This document shows positions 16,447 through 24,876 of a stretch of 37,742 bases of DNA, piece by piece. Position numbers and translations under genes: made by a program. Location: the NCBI GenBank assembly GCA_016188895.1, contig JACPGZ010000044.1, positions 1-37,742 on the forward strand. Direction: 5' to 3'. The notes under the pieces were generated by a model. That model was not told the DNA's origin. It saw only the letters and a program-made list of their open reading frames with translations, and ran no database searches. The stretch is from Candidatus Pacearchaeota archaeon (GTDB lineage: Archaea; Nanobdellota; Nanobdellia; Pacearchaeales; GW2011-AR1). Within the stretch, counting starts at the first letter, position 1. Each line of letters begins with the position of its first letter.

Positions 16447-17926
16447 CTTTACCCTCCGCTCTTTGAATATCTACAATAGCCGCTCTTTCTCTAGCTACCA
16501 TCTCACCAGAAGATGTAGTGCGTCCAACCTGGTGGAATTCAACAGGTTGATTAGTTGTTTTATCCAACGCTACAACATCAACATAACGAATAGGCTTTCC
16601 TTCAGCATTCTTAATAGCATATTCTGTCTTTGCTAGATACCCCCTAGATTCTATGTCTTTAACTATCTGATTAACTACAGCCTGATGTTCAGGTCCTCCA
16701 AGTTTTCCATAAGGATTTGGAATCGCTTTTGTTCCTGAAGCTCCCCTTAATGCACCAATACCATATCCTACTGCTGCTGTCCCGACACCTAGAGCAGCAT
16801 CAATTGTTCTATCTTTTGGATTAAAAACATTTTGAGATGCTGGAGCACCTGTAAAGAGATTAGATGCTAATTGAGCTGCTCCACCACCAATAGCCGACGA
16901 CAATCCAGCTAGTCCTGTTGTAAGTCCTGCTGTAGCAGCTGTACCGAAACCTCCCGAGGCTATAGCTGCTGTACCTAATCCAAAAGTCAAGCCAGCAACG
17001 CCACCATACGCGGCTCCAATAATGCTTCCTATTCCTACTTGACCCAAATTTATTTGGCCGGTATAGTGAATTTGAGAAATAATAGAAGTTACTGCACCAA
17101 TTACAGCTCCAATTGCTGCACCGATAGCTCCTGTAACTAATGTAGCTATATTTCCACTAGGATCATTGTATTTGTAGGGATTATTCAATGCGTATGAATA
17201 TCGATTTAATGCTTGAGGGTTATAGATGTCTGAAATAATAGTATCTGGCTGTATAAAATGCCTAAAATAAGGATCATAATATCGTGCACCATAATAATAT
17301 AGCCCTACTTCCTTGTCTTTCTCCTTACCTGTAAACTGATAACGACTATTTGAGCTTGACAATAAATCACCATAAGGTAAATAATGAACATATTCAGTTA
17401 TTCCTCCAGAAATATTGGTCACTAAAGTAGTACTTCCTAAATGGTCTGGATGATAAAATCTTCTATTATTTTTAGAATTATTTTCTGCCACCAGATCTCC
17501 ATCATGATAATAGTAAGTTGTATTGAGTATATTTACCGACACACCCCCAGAACCTGGCGAGGGGCCTGGACTAGGTTGTGCTATTGGGGAAGTAGTAATA
17601 GTTTGAACAAAATTATCTATATAATAAGTTGTGATATTTGTACCATTTATAAAAAATTCAATCTTCTTTAGTCTATCTCCATTATGATCATAAAAATGTT
17701 GCTCAATAATTCTTCCACCCGCATTATTTTCCCCAATAGTTTTTAATTGATTGAAATTATCATATTCAAAATATTTTCCAAAACCTTGAATTATATTACC
17801 GTTCGCATCATATGTTAAATTATATTCAGTTTGTTGAGTATAGCTAAAAGATATATGGCTAAAAATAAGTAAGAAAGTCAATATAGAAACAATTACTCTT
17901 TTTTTCATAAATATTGTAAACAACAT
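16418..17926 (-). CDS. Secreted Rhs-core protein with C-terminal putative PD-(D/E)XK-like nuclease toxin (probable start MKKR at 17908)
   Basis: Signal peptide; YHPDHLGSTTLVTN...YLPYGDLLSS...YQFTGKEKDKEVGLYYYGARYYDPYFRHFIQPDTI...NRYSYALNNPYKYNDPSG Rhs core; Gly/Ala-rich linker; tip GGPEHQAVVNQIVKDIE...RYVDVVALDKTTNQPVEFHQVGRTT...ARERAAIVDI. Confidence 0.9.
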   Translation of the reverse strand: MLFTIFMKKRVIVSILTFLLIFSHISFSYTQQTEYNLTYDANGNIIQGFGKYFEYDNFNQLKTIGENNAGGRIIEQHFYDHNGDRLKKIEFFINGTNITTYYIDNFVQTITTSPIAQPSPGPSPGSGGVSVNILNTTYYYHDGDLVAENNSKNNRRFYHPDHLGSTTLVTNISGGITEYVHYLPYGDLLSSSNSRYQFTGKEKDKEVGLYYYGARYYDPYFRHFIQPDTIISDIYNPQALNRYSYALNNPYKYNDPSGNIATLVTGAIGAAIGAVIGAVTSIISQIHYTGQINLGQVGIGSIIGAAYGGVAGLTFGLGTAAIASGGFGTAATAGLTTGLAGLSSAIGGGAAQLASNLFTGAPASQNVFNPKDRTIDAALGVGTAAVGYGIGALRGASGTKAIPNPYGKLGGPEHQAVVNQIVKDIESRGYLAKTEYAIKNAEGKPIRYVDVVALDKTTNQPVEFHQVGRTTSSGEMVARERAAIVDIQRAEGKDVIYHPYDR

Positions 17927-17960
17927 ATATATAAAAAGTTTTGCTTAATCCCTCAAAAGA

Positions 17961-17978
17961 TTTAAGCACTTCTTCTGC
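17961..17978. repeat. 18-bp direct repeat, right copy
   Basis: tttaagcacttcttctgc identical to 10457-10474. Confidence 0.95.
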
Positions 17979-18005
17979 TTTTTGTTTGTAGTATTCCATC
18001 TTCAT
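17961..18005 (-). pseudogene. Detached 5' end of the P-type ATPase gene (MKMEYYKQKAEEVLK)
   Basis: Minus-strand ATGAAGATGGAATACTACAAACAAAAAGCAGAAGAAGTGCTTAAA joins in frame with the 10465 ATPase through the shared 18 bp. Confidence 0.85.
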
Positions 18006-18012
18006 CCCTTTT
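17989..18012. repeat. 24-bp direct repeat flanking hicBA, left copy
   Basis: tagtattccatcttcatcccttttvs tagtattccatcttcatctctttt at 18511-18534; 23/24. Confidence 0.85.
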
Positions 18013-18083
18013 GCTTTAAATATAGAAAAGGTATATAAAAATTTAAGCGTTAAGTATATAAATCAGAAATCATATTTTTCTTT

Positions 18084-18314
18084 ATGAAATTAACAGCTAT
18101 TATTAAGAAAGGAGAAAAACAATACATTGCTCTTTGCCCAGAGTTAGATGTAGTTAGCCAAGGATATACAATTGAAGAATCAATTACAAATCTAAGAGAG
18201 GCTATATCATTGTATATAGAAACAGTTGGTTTGCCTGAAGGTGTCAGCAATGAAGAAGCTATAATTACAAGTATAGAGGTTGATCATGCAAAAACTTCCA
18301 AGATTATCAGGTAG
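18084..18314 (+). CDS. hicB: HicB-family antitoxin
   Basis: MKLTAIIKKGEKQYIALCPELDVVSQGYTIEESITNLREAISLYIE typical HicB fold; overlaps hicA. Confidence 0.92.
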   Translation: MKLTAIIKKGEKQYIALCPELDVVSQGYTIEESITNLREAISLYIETVGLPEGVSNEEAIITSIEVDHAKTSKIIR

Positions 18315-18513
18315 GGAAGTTATTAAAATTCTTTCTAAACAAGATTTTAAAGCCATAAGACAAAAAGGTAGTCATGTATTTATGCTTAAAGAAACATCAG
18401 AAGGTAAAAAACATACTGTTGTTCCATTGCATAATGAAATTGATAAAGGAACTTTATTAGAAATCATACGACAAGCTGGTTTAACTAAAGAAGAGTTCTT
18501 AAAATTATTATAG
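18280..18513 (+). CDS. hicA: HicA-family mRNA interferase toxin (likely start MQKLPRLSG, 18286)
   Basis: LPRLSGREVIKILSKQDFKAIRQKGSHVFMLK...HTVVPLHNEIDKGTLLEIIRQAGLTKEEFLKLL. Confidence 0.93.
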   Translation: MIMQKLPRLSGREVIKILSKQDFKAIRQKGSHVFMLKETSEGKKHTVVPLHNEIDKGTLLEIIRQAGLTKEEFLKLL

Positions 18514-18726
18514 TATTCCATCTTCATCTCTTTTATCTATTCCATTTAACTTTTGATAAAATATCTCAACTACTTGCTCATGAACTTTCAGATTAATGCC
18601 TTTAGATTGATAAAATCTAACTCTTCTGTCGTAAATTTCTACCTCATCTTTATTAAGTCTGCCATTTACATAGCAATTGTCTTTAAGTTCTACTAGTTCA
18701 TTTCTAATTCTCCATTCAAGCTCCAT
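18508..18726 (-). CDS. Small hypothetical protein, 3' end altered by the hicBA insertion
   Basis: 72-aa ORF ending KRDEDGIL inside the 24-bp repeat. Confidence 0.5.
   Translation of the reverse strand: MELEWRIRNELVELKDNCYVNGRLNKDEVEIYDRRVRFYQSKGINLKVHEQVVEIFYQKLNGIDKRDEDGIL
18511..18534. repeat. 24-bp direct repeat flanking hicBA, right copy
   Basis: See 17989-18012. Confidence 0.85.
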
Positions 18727-18814
18727 TTTTTCACTTTTATCTGATATTATGATGATTCATAAAAGGACTCCGATGCCAGTTCTCTGTGTTTCCGATGCCC
18801 TACGGAGTGGGCTT

Positions 18815-19090
18815 TTATCCTAAATCAAGATGATGCTTGTACATTAATGCAACATGCTTGTCTTTTAATACTTTAATTATTTTATATCTAATCTCATCTG
18901 AACTAACAAACGATTTATTTTTTATCCAGCTGTTAATACTTTTTTTAGCTTTATCTGCAATCCCTTCAGCTTTCTGCTCGCTATAATGGCAGTTTAATGC
19001 CGCTGAATAAACAGATGCATAAACCTTTTTCTCGTCATAAATCTCTCTAAGTCCTTTTCTTTTCACAACATGTTTTTTTATTTTTGCCAT
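18815..19090 (-). CDS. Stand-alone ATP-cone domain protein
   Basis: KHVVKRKGLREIYDEKKVYASVYSAALNCHYSEQKAEGIADKAKKSI...SSDEIRYKIIKVLK matches the ATP-cone pattern. Confidence 0.8.
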   Translation of the reverse strand: MAKIKKHVVKRKGLREIYDEKKVYASVYSAALNCHYSEQKAEGIADKAKKSINSWIKNKSFVSSDEIRYKIIKVLKDKHVALMYKHHLDLG

Positions 19091-19091
19091 C

Positions 19092-19799
19092 TTAATTCAG
19101 ATTTATCGTGCCATTTGCAATAAGTATCAACAGCCAGCCCAATCCTATTAAAATAAGGCCTGTAGCAAGCCTCATATATGCCTTATTGCCTTGCTTCCAT
19201 TGTTGAATGTATTGTATTTTTGACCCGTAAAACACCATAAACAATATAATCACCAGAGGCAACACAAAGATTATATTATATATCACAAGCATAATAAGTG
19301 CTGACAAATTAAAATTCTGTGACAAGATAAGGGTTATAGCAAGGTATGGGCCTCCTGTACAGGGCAATTCAACAGAAGCAACAAAAGCTCCTAAAAAAAT
19401 AACAGTACCTAGTGAAAGTTTTTGCATTTTTTCCTTTATTTTATGGGCATACTCGCGAGGAATTGTTAATGATATCCCCTGACCATACCAAAAATAATCC
19501 TTAATCTCAATCAGCCCTGCAAAGACAACAACAAGTCCAACAGCTATAGAAATATATTCTGCAGCAACTATGGGGATAACAGACATAAATGTCATTAGTC
19601 CGAGACCAAAAAGAAAATATGTTATATACACTGCAGTTATATAAAGCAGTCCTATTTTCAATATCTTATCCTGCCTTTTTGTAACTAAAAGCGTTGAAAT
19701 TAGAAGTATTAAAACTCCTATAGCACACGGGTTGATAGAATCAATTAATGCAGTTATTAGAACAGTTAGCAATGTCGGAAGTGCAAGTTCTACTGCCAT
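19092..19799 (-). CDS. CcdA/DsbD-like cytochrome c biogenesis family membrane protein
   Basis: Multi-TM; DSINPCAIGVLILLIS and GAFVASVELPCTGGPYLAIT paired Cys-Pro motifs. Confidence 0.8.
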   Translation of the reverse strand: MAVELALPTLLTVLITALIDSINPCAIGVLILLISTLLVTKRQDKILKIGLLYITAVYITYFLFGLGLMTFMSVIPIVAAEYISIAVGLVVVFAGLIEIKDYFWYGQGISLTIPREYAHKIKEKMQKLSLGTVIFLGAFVASVELPCTGGPYLAITLILSQNFNLSALIMLVIYNIIFVLPLVIILFMVFYGSKIQYIQQWKQGNKAYMRLATGLILIGLGWLLILIANGTINLN

Positions 19800-19842
19800 A
19801 TAAAAACCTCCAGCGGGTTTTTATGAATCCCGCAACCATTTT

Positions 19843-20649
19843 TTATTCCCATATCATGTCTCCCATATTTATCTCTCTTCTTTTGAAGCTATCATAATTC
19901 CATCCCTGAACTTTCCAGCTTTCGCAAATTATATTTGTTGTATCTGAATTTGTTTCATCAAATAATATTATTATGCAATCTCCTGGAGGCACTCTTGAAT
20001 CTGGATAGATTACATACTCGTTAAAATTATCAATCCTTCTTCCATTTACAAAGACTTTCAAAATGCCTGGATTTCCATTTGGACATGCATCACCATTTTC
20101 TAAATCAAGTATCCCATCTTCTGTCTGATAGATTAAATGATTCTGTTCTAATTCTCCTCCTATTGAATAAAAATAATTTTTGAGGCTTGCATCTTCTACT
20201 TTTTTTAATGTACCTTCTATATGAATTCTGTCGTCATTGTGCTCGTGTATTTCTGCAGTTCCTATTCTGTTTCTGATTCCTTCTGGGTCTATTAGTTCTT
20301 TTTTTTCACCGCATGCAATTACTTGATAATCAGCATGCCAATGCACAGGCCCCCCTGTTTCTGAAATAAGATTCTCGTAAATTGTGTGGCTTCCAAGATA
20401 AAGAGAGGAAAATACAACTGGAAGAGCAATCACCAAAAAGAAGAATATCTTATATTTAGTAGCAAGCTTGCGTCCAAATGTTGCAATAAACAATGAAATA
20501 GCAAGAACAAAAATCCCTGTCATTTTTATATAAAATACAGGATTACCCCATCTGCTCGTTTCTATTACTTCATCTTCATCGCCATGAGAGAATCCAGGTG
20601 GTAGTAATAAAATAAGGATTATGACAACTAAAACATACTTTCTAAACAT
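19843..20649 (-). CDS. Membrane-anchored extracytoplasmic protein, unknown function
   Basis: N-terminal signal/TM helices, then a soluble domain (HWHADYQVIACGEKKELIDPEG...). Confidence 0.7.
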   Translation of the reverse strand: MFRKYVLVVIILILLLPPGFSHGDEDEVIETSRWGNPVFYIKMTGIFVLAISLFIATFGRKLATKYKIFFFLVIALPVVFSSLYLGSHTIYENLISETGGPVHWHADYQVIACGEKKELIDPEGIRNRIGTAEIHEHNDDRIHIEGTLKKVEDASLKNYFYSIGGELEQNHLIYQTEDGILDLENGDACPNGNPGILKVFVNGRRIDNFNEYVIYPDSRVPPGDCIIILFDETNSDTTNIICESWKVQGWNYDSFKRREINMGDMIWE

Positions 20650-20698
20650 CCTCTTTTGCCTCCAATAACATTATTAATGTGATATTCTTTAAAAAACT

Positions 20699-21424
20699 AT
20701 GGTATATGACTCAGAGTGGAAGATATCAGCTGGCTCTTATGATCTTAATAAATTCCTTTACGGCGGCTATGAAAAAGGCATAATAACAACAATTTATGGC
20801 CCAGCTGGCTCTGGGAAGACAAATTTTTGTATTATTGCTGCCGCGAGCCAGGTAAAGAAAGGCAATAAAGTTATTTACCTTGATACAGAAGGAGGATTCT
20901 CTGTTGAGAGATTTAAGCAAATTGTGGGAGAGAATTACAAAGATATTTTACAAAACATAATTCTTATCAAGGCAACAAGTTTTGAAGAGCAGTCAGCAGC
21001 AATATCCAAAATACTTGCAGAATTAAAATCTCGCGGAAAAATAGGGCTTGTGATAGCAGACAGCATGACAATGCTATATAGATTAAAACTTGCTGAAATT
21101 GCACATGACCCAGAAAAAATAAAAAAAATAAACACAGAACTTGCAAGGCAATTGCGTATGTTTACAGAAATTGCAAGAAAACTGAATATTGCTGTCCTTG
21201 TTACAAATCAGGTTTATTTTGATTTTGGTACTTCAGAAAAAGAACGAGAAGCGCATATGGTTGGAGGCGACATCCTGAAATACTGGAGCAAGTGCCTTCT
21301 TGAATTAAAAAATGATGGTGCAAGAAAACATATGCTTGTAGTAAAAAAACATCGCTCGCTCCCTGAAAAATCCTTGTCTTTTATAATTGACAATAAGACA
21401 ATTAGAAAGCGCGGGTGGATCTGA
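20699..21424 (+). CDS. radB: DNA repair and recombination protein RadB
   Basis: GPAGSGKTNFCI Walker A; LVIADSMTMLYRL; VTNQVYFDFGT; RecA/Rad51 core only. Confidence 0.9.
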   Translation: MVYDSEWKISAGSYDLNKFLYGGYEKGIITTIYGPAGSGKTNFCIIAAASQVKKGNKVIYLDTEGGFSVERFKQIVGENYKDILQNIILIKATSFEEQSAAISKILAELKSRGKIGLVIADSMTMLYRLKLAEIAHDPEKIKKINTELARQLRMFTEIARKLNIAVLVTNQVYFDFGTSEKEREAHMVGGDILKYWSKCLLELKNDGARKHMLVVKKHRSLPEKSLSFIIDNKTIRKRGWI

Positions 21425-21643
21425 TATCAAGAAATTCTGAAAATTGAAATATTCCTTAACTATGATAAAATTCCAGTAGAGAGGACCTTTATCAAACGAT
21501 GGAGAACCTATTGATATTCTCTCATTTGCCGAGTATAAATCGTATAAAACTGCATGCCTCTCTTTTAATTTAGTCTCCAATATTACTCGGCTTCCTTTTT
21601 GCAGTCGTTCTATTTCCTCAAGGAGTTTTTCTTGCATACTCAT
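21305..21643 (-). CDS. Hypothetical protein overlapping the radB 3' end
   Basis: 112-aa ORF; N-terminal half outside radB looks coding, the 3' ~120 bp antisense to radB is doubtful. Confidence 0.35.
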   Translation of the reverse strand: MSMQEKLLEEIERLQKGSRVILETKLKERHAVLYDLYSANERISIGSPSFDKGPLYWNFIIVKEYFNFQNFLISDPPALSNCLIVNYKRQGFFRERAMFFYYKHMFSCTIIF

Positions 21644-21646
21644 ATA

Positions 21647-22900
21647 TTAATCCTTCAACAGCGTCTCCTTCAGCAAATTCTTGCCATATAATTTTCGTCC
21701 TTTTGCTGCATCGCGCTCGCAGAATCTCATCTCTGAAAGCGAATTTTTTGTGTTTTTTGGGTCGAAAAACAAAAATGGAACTGCGTCTGCAGAATGATTT
21801 TTCATTTCAGATGGAGTTGCATGGTCTCCTGTAACAAGTATCTTAAATCTTTCTTTTTTCAATAATTTCGTTAGGTAAGAAAAAAAATATTTGTCTATTA
21901 TCTCCATCATCTCCTTTTTCCTCTGCGGATTTCCATCATGCCCTGGAATGTCTGTTTCTTTGAAATGAACCAGCAAATAATCATTATCTCTTCTTCTCTT
22001 TCTAACGCTCTTTGCGGCAAATTTTGAGGCTTTTTTTAGTGTTTTTAACAATGTATCATATGCATTAGGTGTCTTGCTGTCAGGATATTCAAAGCTGTAA
22101 ATTTTCATTCCAAAAATCTTTCCAATGCCTATCTCCAGAGGCATATAAGCCACAATTCCCCAGTTGCTCCATTTTCTAATATCAGGAAGATTGCTCCCAG
22201 CACCCCTGGTTAAAATAACATTGGCTGGAAGCAATCCATTTTTCCTTCGGTAATTATTTATAGGATGTTTATTAAGAATCTCAAAGCTCTGTCTGGTGAA
22301 ACTATTAACAAGATGCGCAGAAAGTGCAGAATTCTCATCATCATCCAAGGGCTCTGATAACCTGAGTCTCTCGTAATCAGCTGATTTATTGTTTCTTGGA
22401 TATGCAGGATCGGTGTCTGAGATGTTGTCTGAAAAAGCTCCCCTAAAAACAATAAGTCCGCGGTGCTGAATAGTTGGTATGAATTCAAAATCACATGTCA
22501 GTTTAACTTGGCTATTTAGCGATTTTGCAAGAAGTTTTGCTTCTTTTGTTGTAAGACTGCGATTAACTCTTCTATCCACAATATCTTTTTCATCAAGATC
22601 AGTAATTGTGGCAAAATTTGCTCTTAAAACTAAATCTCCTCTTTTAATAGAAACACCAGCACCAAGAGCCTCAATAATACCGCGAGAAATTTTTCTATAA
22701 TCCTCGCCAAATAATGCAACAATAGCGTGATGAGACTCTGGAGCAAATTTCTCATTAATAGGAATATGCGCTCCGATTTCAGAGCCAGAAGCAAGCTGAT
22801 CAAGGTAAGGAGTAGAAGCTGCTTCAAGAGGAGTTTTGTTGGATAATGCCTTGCACGGCAAATCCCCGATTCCATCCATAATGACAAAAACTCCTCTCAT
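21647..22900 (-). CDS. apgM: Archaeal-type 2,3-bisphosphoglycerate-independent phosphoglycerate mutase
   Basis: MRGVFVIMDGIGDLPCKALSNKTPLEAASTPYLDQLA...HFKETDIPGHDGNPQRKKEMMEIID...VTGDHATPSEMKNHSADAVPFLF; start at 22900 preferred over 22960. Confidence 0.92.
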   Translation of the reverse strand: MRGVFVIMDGIGDLPCKALSNKTPLEAASTPYLDQLASGSEIGAHIPINEKFAPESHHAIVALFGEDYRKISRGIIEALGAGVSIKRGDLVLRANFATITDLDEKDIVDRRVNRSLTTKEAKLLAKSLNSQVKLTCDFEFIPTIQHRGLIVFRGAFSDNISDTDPAYPRNNKSADYERLRLSEPLDDDENSALSAHLVNSFTRQSFEILNKHPINNYRRKNGLLPANVILTRGAGSNLPDIRKWSNWGIVAYMPLEIGIGKIFGMKIYSFEYPDSKTPNAYDTLLKTLKKASKFAAKSVRKRRRDNDYLLVHFKETDIPGHDGNPQRKKEMMEIIDKYFFSYLTKLLKKERFKILVTGDHATPSEMKNHSADAVPFLFFDPKNTKNSLSEMRFCERDAAKGRKLYGKNLLKETLLKD

Positions 22901-22901
22901 T

Positions 22902-23171
22902 TTATAAAAAGCATCCCTCTTTATCAAGAAATTCAAAAAAATCGCTAGATATTTTTTCATATCCTATAAATTCATAACCTCTTCCTGAAAAACTCTCAAT
23001 CTGAATGCACGGAGAAATAGAATTATTAATAGATATATAATTAATCCTTCTCATACGAAGCCCTTCTTCAACAAGATTGCTTGCCTCTGATTCATCCCTG
23101 CAAAACCATGCCAAAAAAATACCGTGGTCATACCTTGTTCTTCTGATTGTCCAAGTGCTTTTTTCACCCAT
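22902..23171 (-). CDS. Small hypothetical protein
   Basis: 89-aa ORF packed between apgM and ftsY. Confidence 0.55.
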   Translation of the reverse strand: MGEKSTWTIRRTRYDHGIFLAWFCRDESEASNLVEEGLRMRRINYISINNSISPCIQIESFSGRGYEFIGYEKISSDFFEFLDKEGCFL

Positions 23172-23247
23172 GCTCTTTAATAACTCTCAAATTTTATAAA
23201 CCTATCTCTTGCATTAAGATTATAAACTCAATTTTATTTTTTCTCAT

Positions 23248-24348
23248 ATGTTTAAATCACTTAAGGAAAAGCTGAAAAGCTGGTTTAAAAAAACCACGGA
23301 AGAAATAAAAAATGAAGAGAAAGAAAAGGCAGAGCACAAAGTGGATAAGATACTTATTGAGCCGATTGATAAAATCCCTGAAATAGAACTGCCTCCTGAA
23401 AAAGAAAAACTAATTGAAAAACTCGCGCCAGAAGAAGTTCAACCAGAGGAAAAAACAGAAGAAAAAGCGGGTAAAAAAGGATTACTTGCTAAAGTAAAGG
23501 ATAAATTCATTAAAACAGAGATTAACGAATCTCACTTTGGTAGATTATTTCCAGAGCTTGAAGAAATCCTGCTTGAGAATAATGTTGCATTTAATGTAGT
23601 TAGCTCTGTAAAAGAAATGCTTAAAGAAAAAATAATGGGAAAATCTGTTAAAACTAATGAAATAAGCTCTTTCATTAAAGAGCAGCTTAAAGAGGTTGTA
23701 AGCGAGATTCTTGTAGAGCCATTTGATATATTAAAAAGGGCAAAAGAAAACAAGCCGTATATAATTTTATTTTTCGGAATAAATGGCTCGGGAAAGACAA
23801 CAACAATTGCAAAACTTGCTAAATTATTTTTAAATAATAAACTATCAGTTGTTCTTGCAGCATCTGATACATTCAGGGCCGCAAGCATTGAACAGCTTGC
23901 ACAGCATGCCCAAAAATTGGGAGTTGCGATAATAAAGCATGATTACGGAGCAGATCCTGCAGCTGTTGCATTTGATGCAATAAAACATGCGAAATCGCAT
24001 AATAAAGACATTGTTCTTATTGATACAGCAGGAAGAATGCACACTAAAGAAAATCTTATAAGAGAAATGGAAAAAATTGTTCGAGTAACAAAGCCTGATT
24101 TAAAGATATTTGTAGGAGAAAGCATAACTGGCTCTGATTTGCTTGAACAGCTAAAAATATTTCATTCAGGAGTTGGAATAGATGCAGTTATACTGACAAA
24201 AGCAGATGTTGATGAAAAAGGCGGCACAGCTCTTTCAGTTGGTCATATAACAGGAAAACCCATATTATTTCTAGGAATAGGGCAAAAATACACGGATTTA
24301 GAGCCATTTACAAAAAAGAAAATCCTTGAAAGTTTGGGATTAGATTAA
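23248..24348 (+). CDS. ftsY: Signal recognition particle receptor FtsY
   Basis: GINGSGKTTTIAKLA, DTFRAASIEQL, DTAGRMHTKENL, ILTKADVDEKGG; charged N-terminal domain. Confidence 0.95.
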   Translation: MFKSLKEKLKSWFKKTTEEIKNEEKEKAEHKVDKILIEPIDKIPEIELPPEKEKLIEKLAPEEVQPEEKTEEKAGKKGLLAKVKDKFIKTEINESHFGRLFPELEEILLENNVAFNVVSSVKEMLKEKIMGKSVKTNEISSFIKEQLKEVVSEILVEPFDILKRAKENKPYIILFFGINGSGKTTTIAKLAKLFLNNKLSVVLAASDTFRAASIEQLAQHAQKLGVAIIKHDYGADPAAVAFDAIKHAKSHNKDIVLIDTAGRMHTKENLIREMEKIVRVTKPDLKIFVGESITGSDLLEQLKIFHSGVGIDAVILTKADVDEKGGTALSVGHITGKPILFLGIGQKYTDLEPFTKKKILESLGLD

Positions 24349-24397
24349 TATTATTAATTATAATTATTTATTTAAAGTTGGTAAAGATGTTTATAAT

Positions 24398-24808
24398 ATG
24401 CTAGGATACAAACCTCGTGAAGAAATTCTTGATGTATTTTTTGAAGGAGATGAAATTAGAAAAGTAAAACAGCGTTTATTGACAGGCCATTTGATTATTC
24501 CTAAACATGCAATGAGTGAATTTGATAAAAGTGAATTGGATATTAGGAAGTCAAGGATTTATCCGTTTGAAGTTCATGTTGAATCATGTTCTGAAGCAAC
24601 ATTAAGTATAAATCCGCATGTATTGATTATTCCAGAGGATTTATTTGGAGAGTTTTGTATCAGGAATATGAAACTGCATACATTAGATTATCATCTTGAA
24701 GATGATAAAGAATATTCATATAAATTAAATCTTTTAAGCAACATCAGTGGCTCTTATCCCCAGCCGTATGATGTGCTTTATGAAGAGATTAAAAAGCAGT
24801 CTGCTTAG
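24398..24808 (+). CDS. Hypothetical protein
   Basis: 136-aa ORF between ftsY and srp54. Confidence 0.6.
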   Translation: MLGYKPREEILDVFFEGDEIRKVKQRLLTGHLIIPKHAMSEFDKSELDIRKSRIYPFEVHVESCSEATLSINPHVLIIPEDLFGEFCIRNMKLHTLDYHLEDDKEYSYKLNLLSNISGSYPQPYDVLYEEIKKQSA

Positions 24809-24876
24809 TCAAAAATCTTTAGATAGGAAACACCGAGTTTAGTTAGCTTTATAATATCTTTCTTTTTCTTTAAAAC

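Larger units (their letters stand above)
10475..17960. mobile_element. Inserted Rhs-type toxin/immunity cassette (about 7.5 kb) interrupting the P-type ATPase gene
   Basis: Bounded by perfect 18-bp direct repeats; removing it restores the ATPase N-terminus in frame; no recombinase or clear terminal inverted repeats seen. Confidence 0.8.

Noticed and set aside
10475-17960. Terminal inverted repeats for the Rhs cassette
   Set aside because: Compared gtaagattaaagattt (left) with the reverse complement of the right end (tcttttgagggattaagc); only a trivial gattaa match, so no TIR claimed.
18766-18820. Intergenic gactccgatgcc...tccgatgccctacggagtggg as a copy of the region after the tRNA (6987-7040)
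   Set aside because: Only short, scattered similarity (cgatgccct, actccga); not enough to call a repeat family by eye.
22901-22960. 20-aa N-terminal extension of apgM (MKKYLAIFLNFLIKRDAFYK)
   Set aside because: Overlaps the neighbouring ORF ending at 22902 and precedes the canonical MRGVFVIMDG start.
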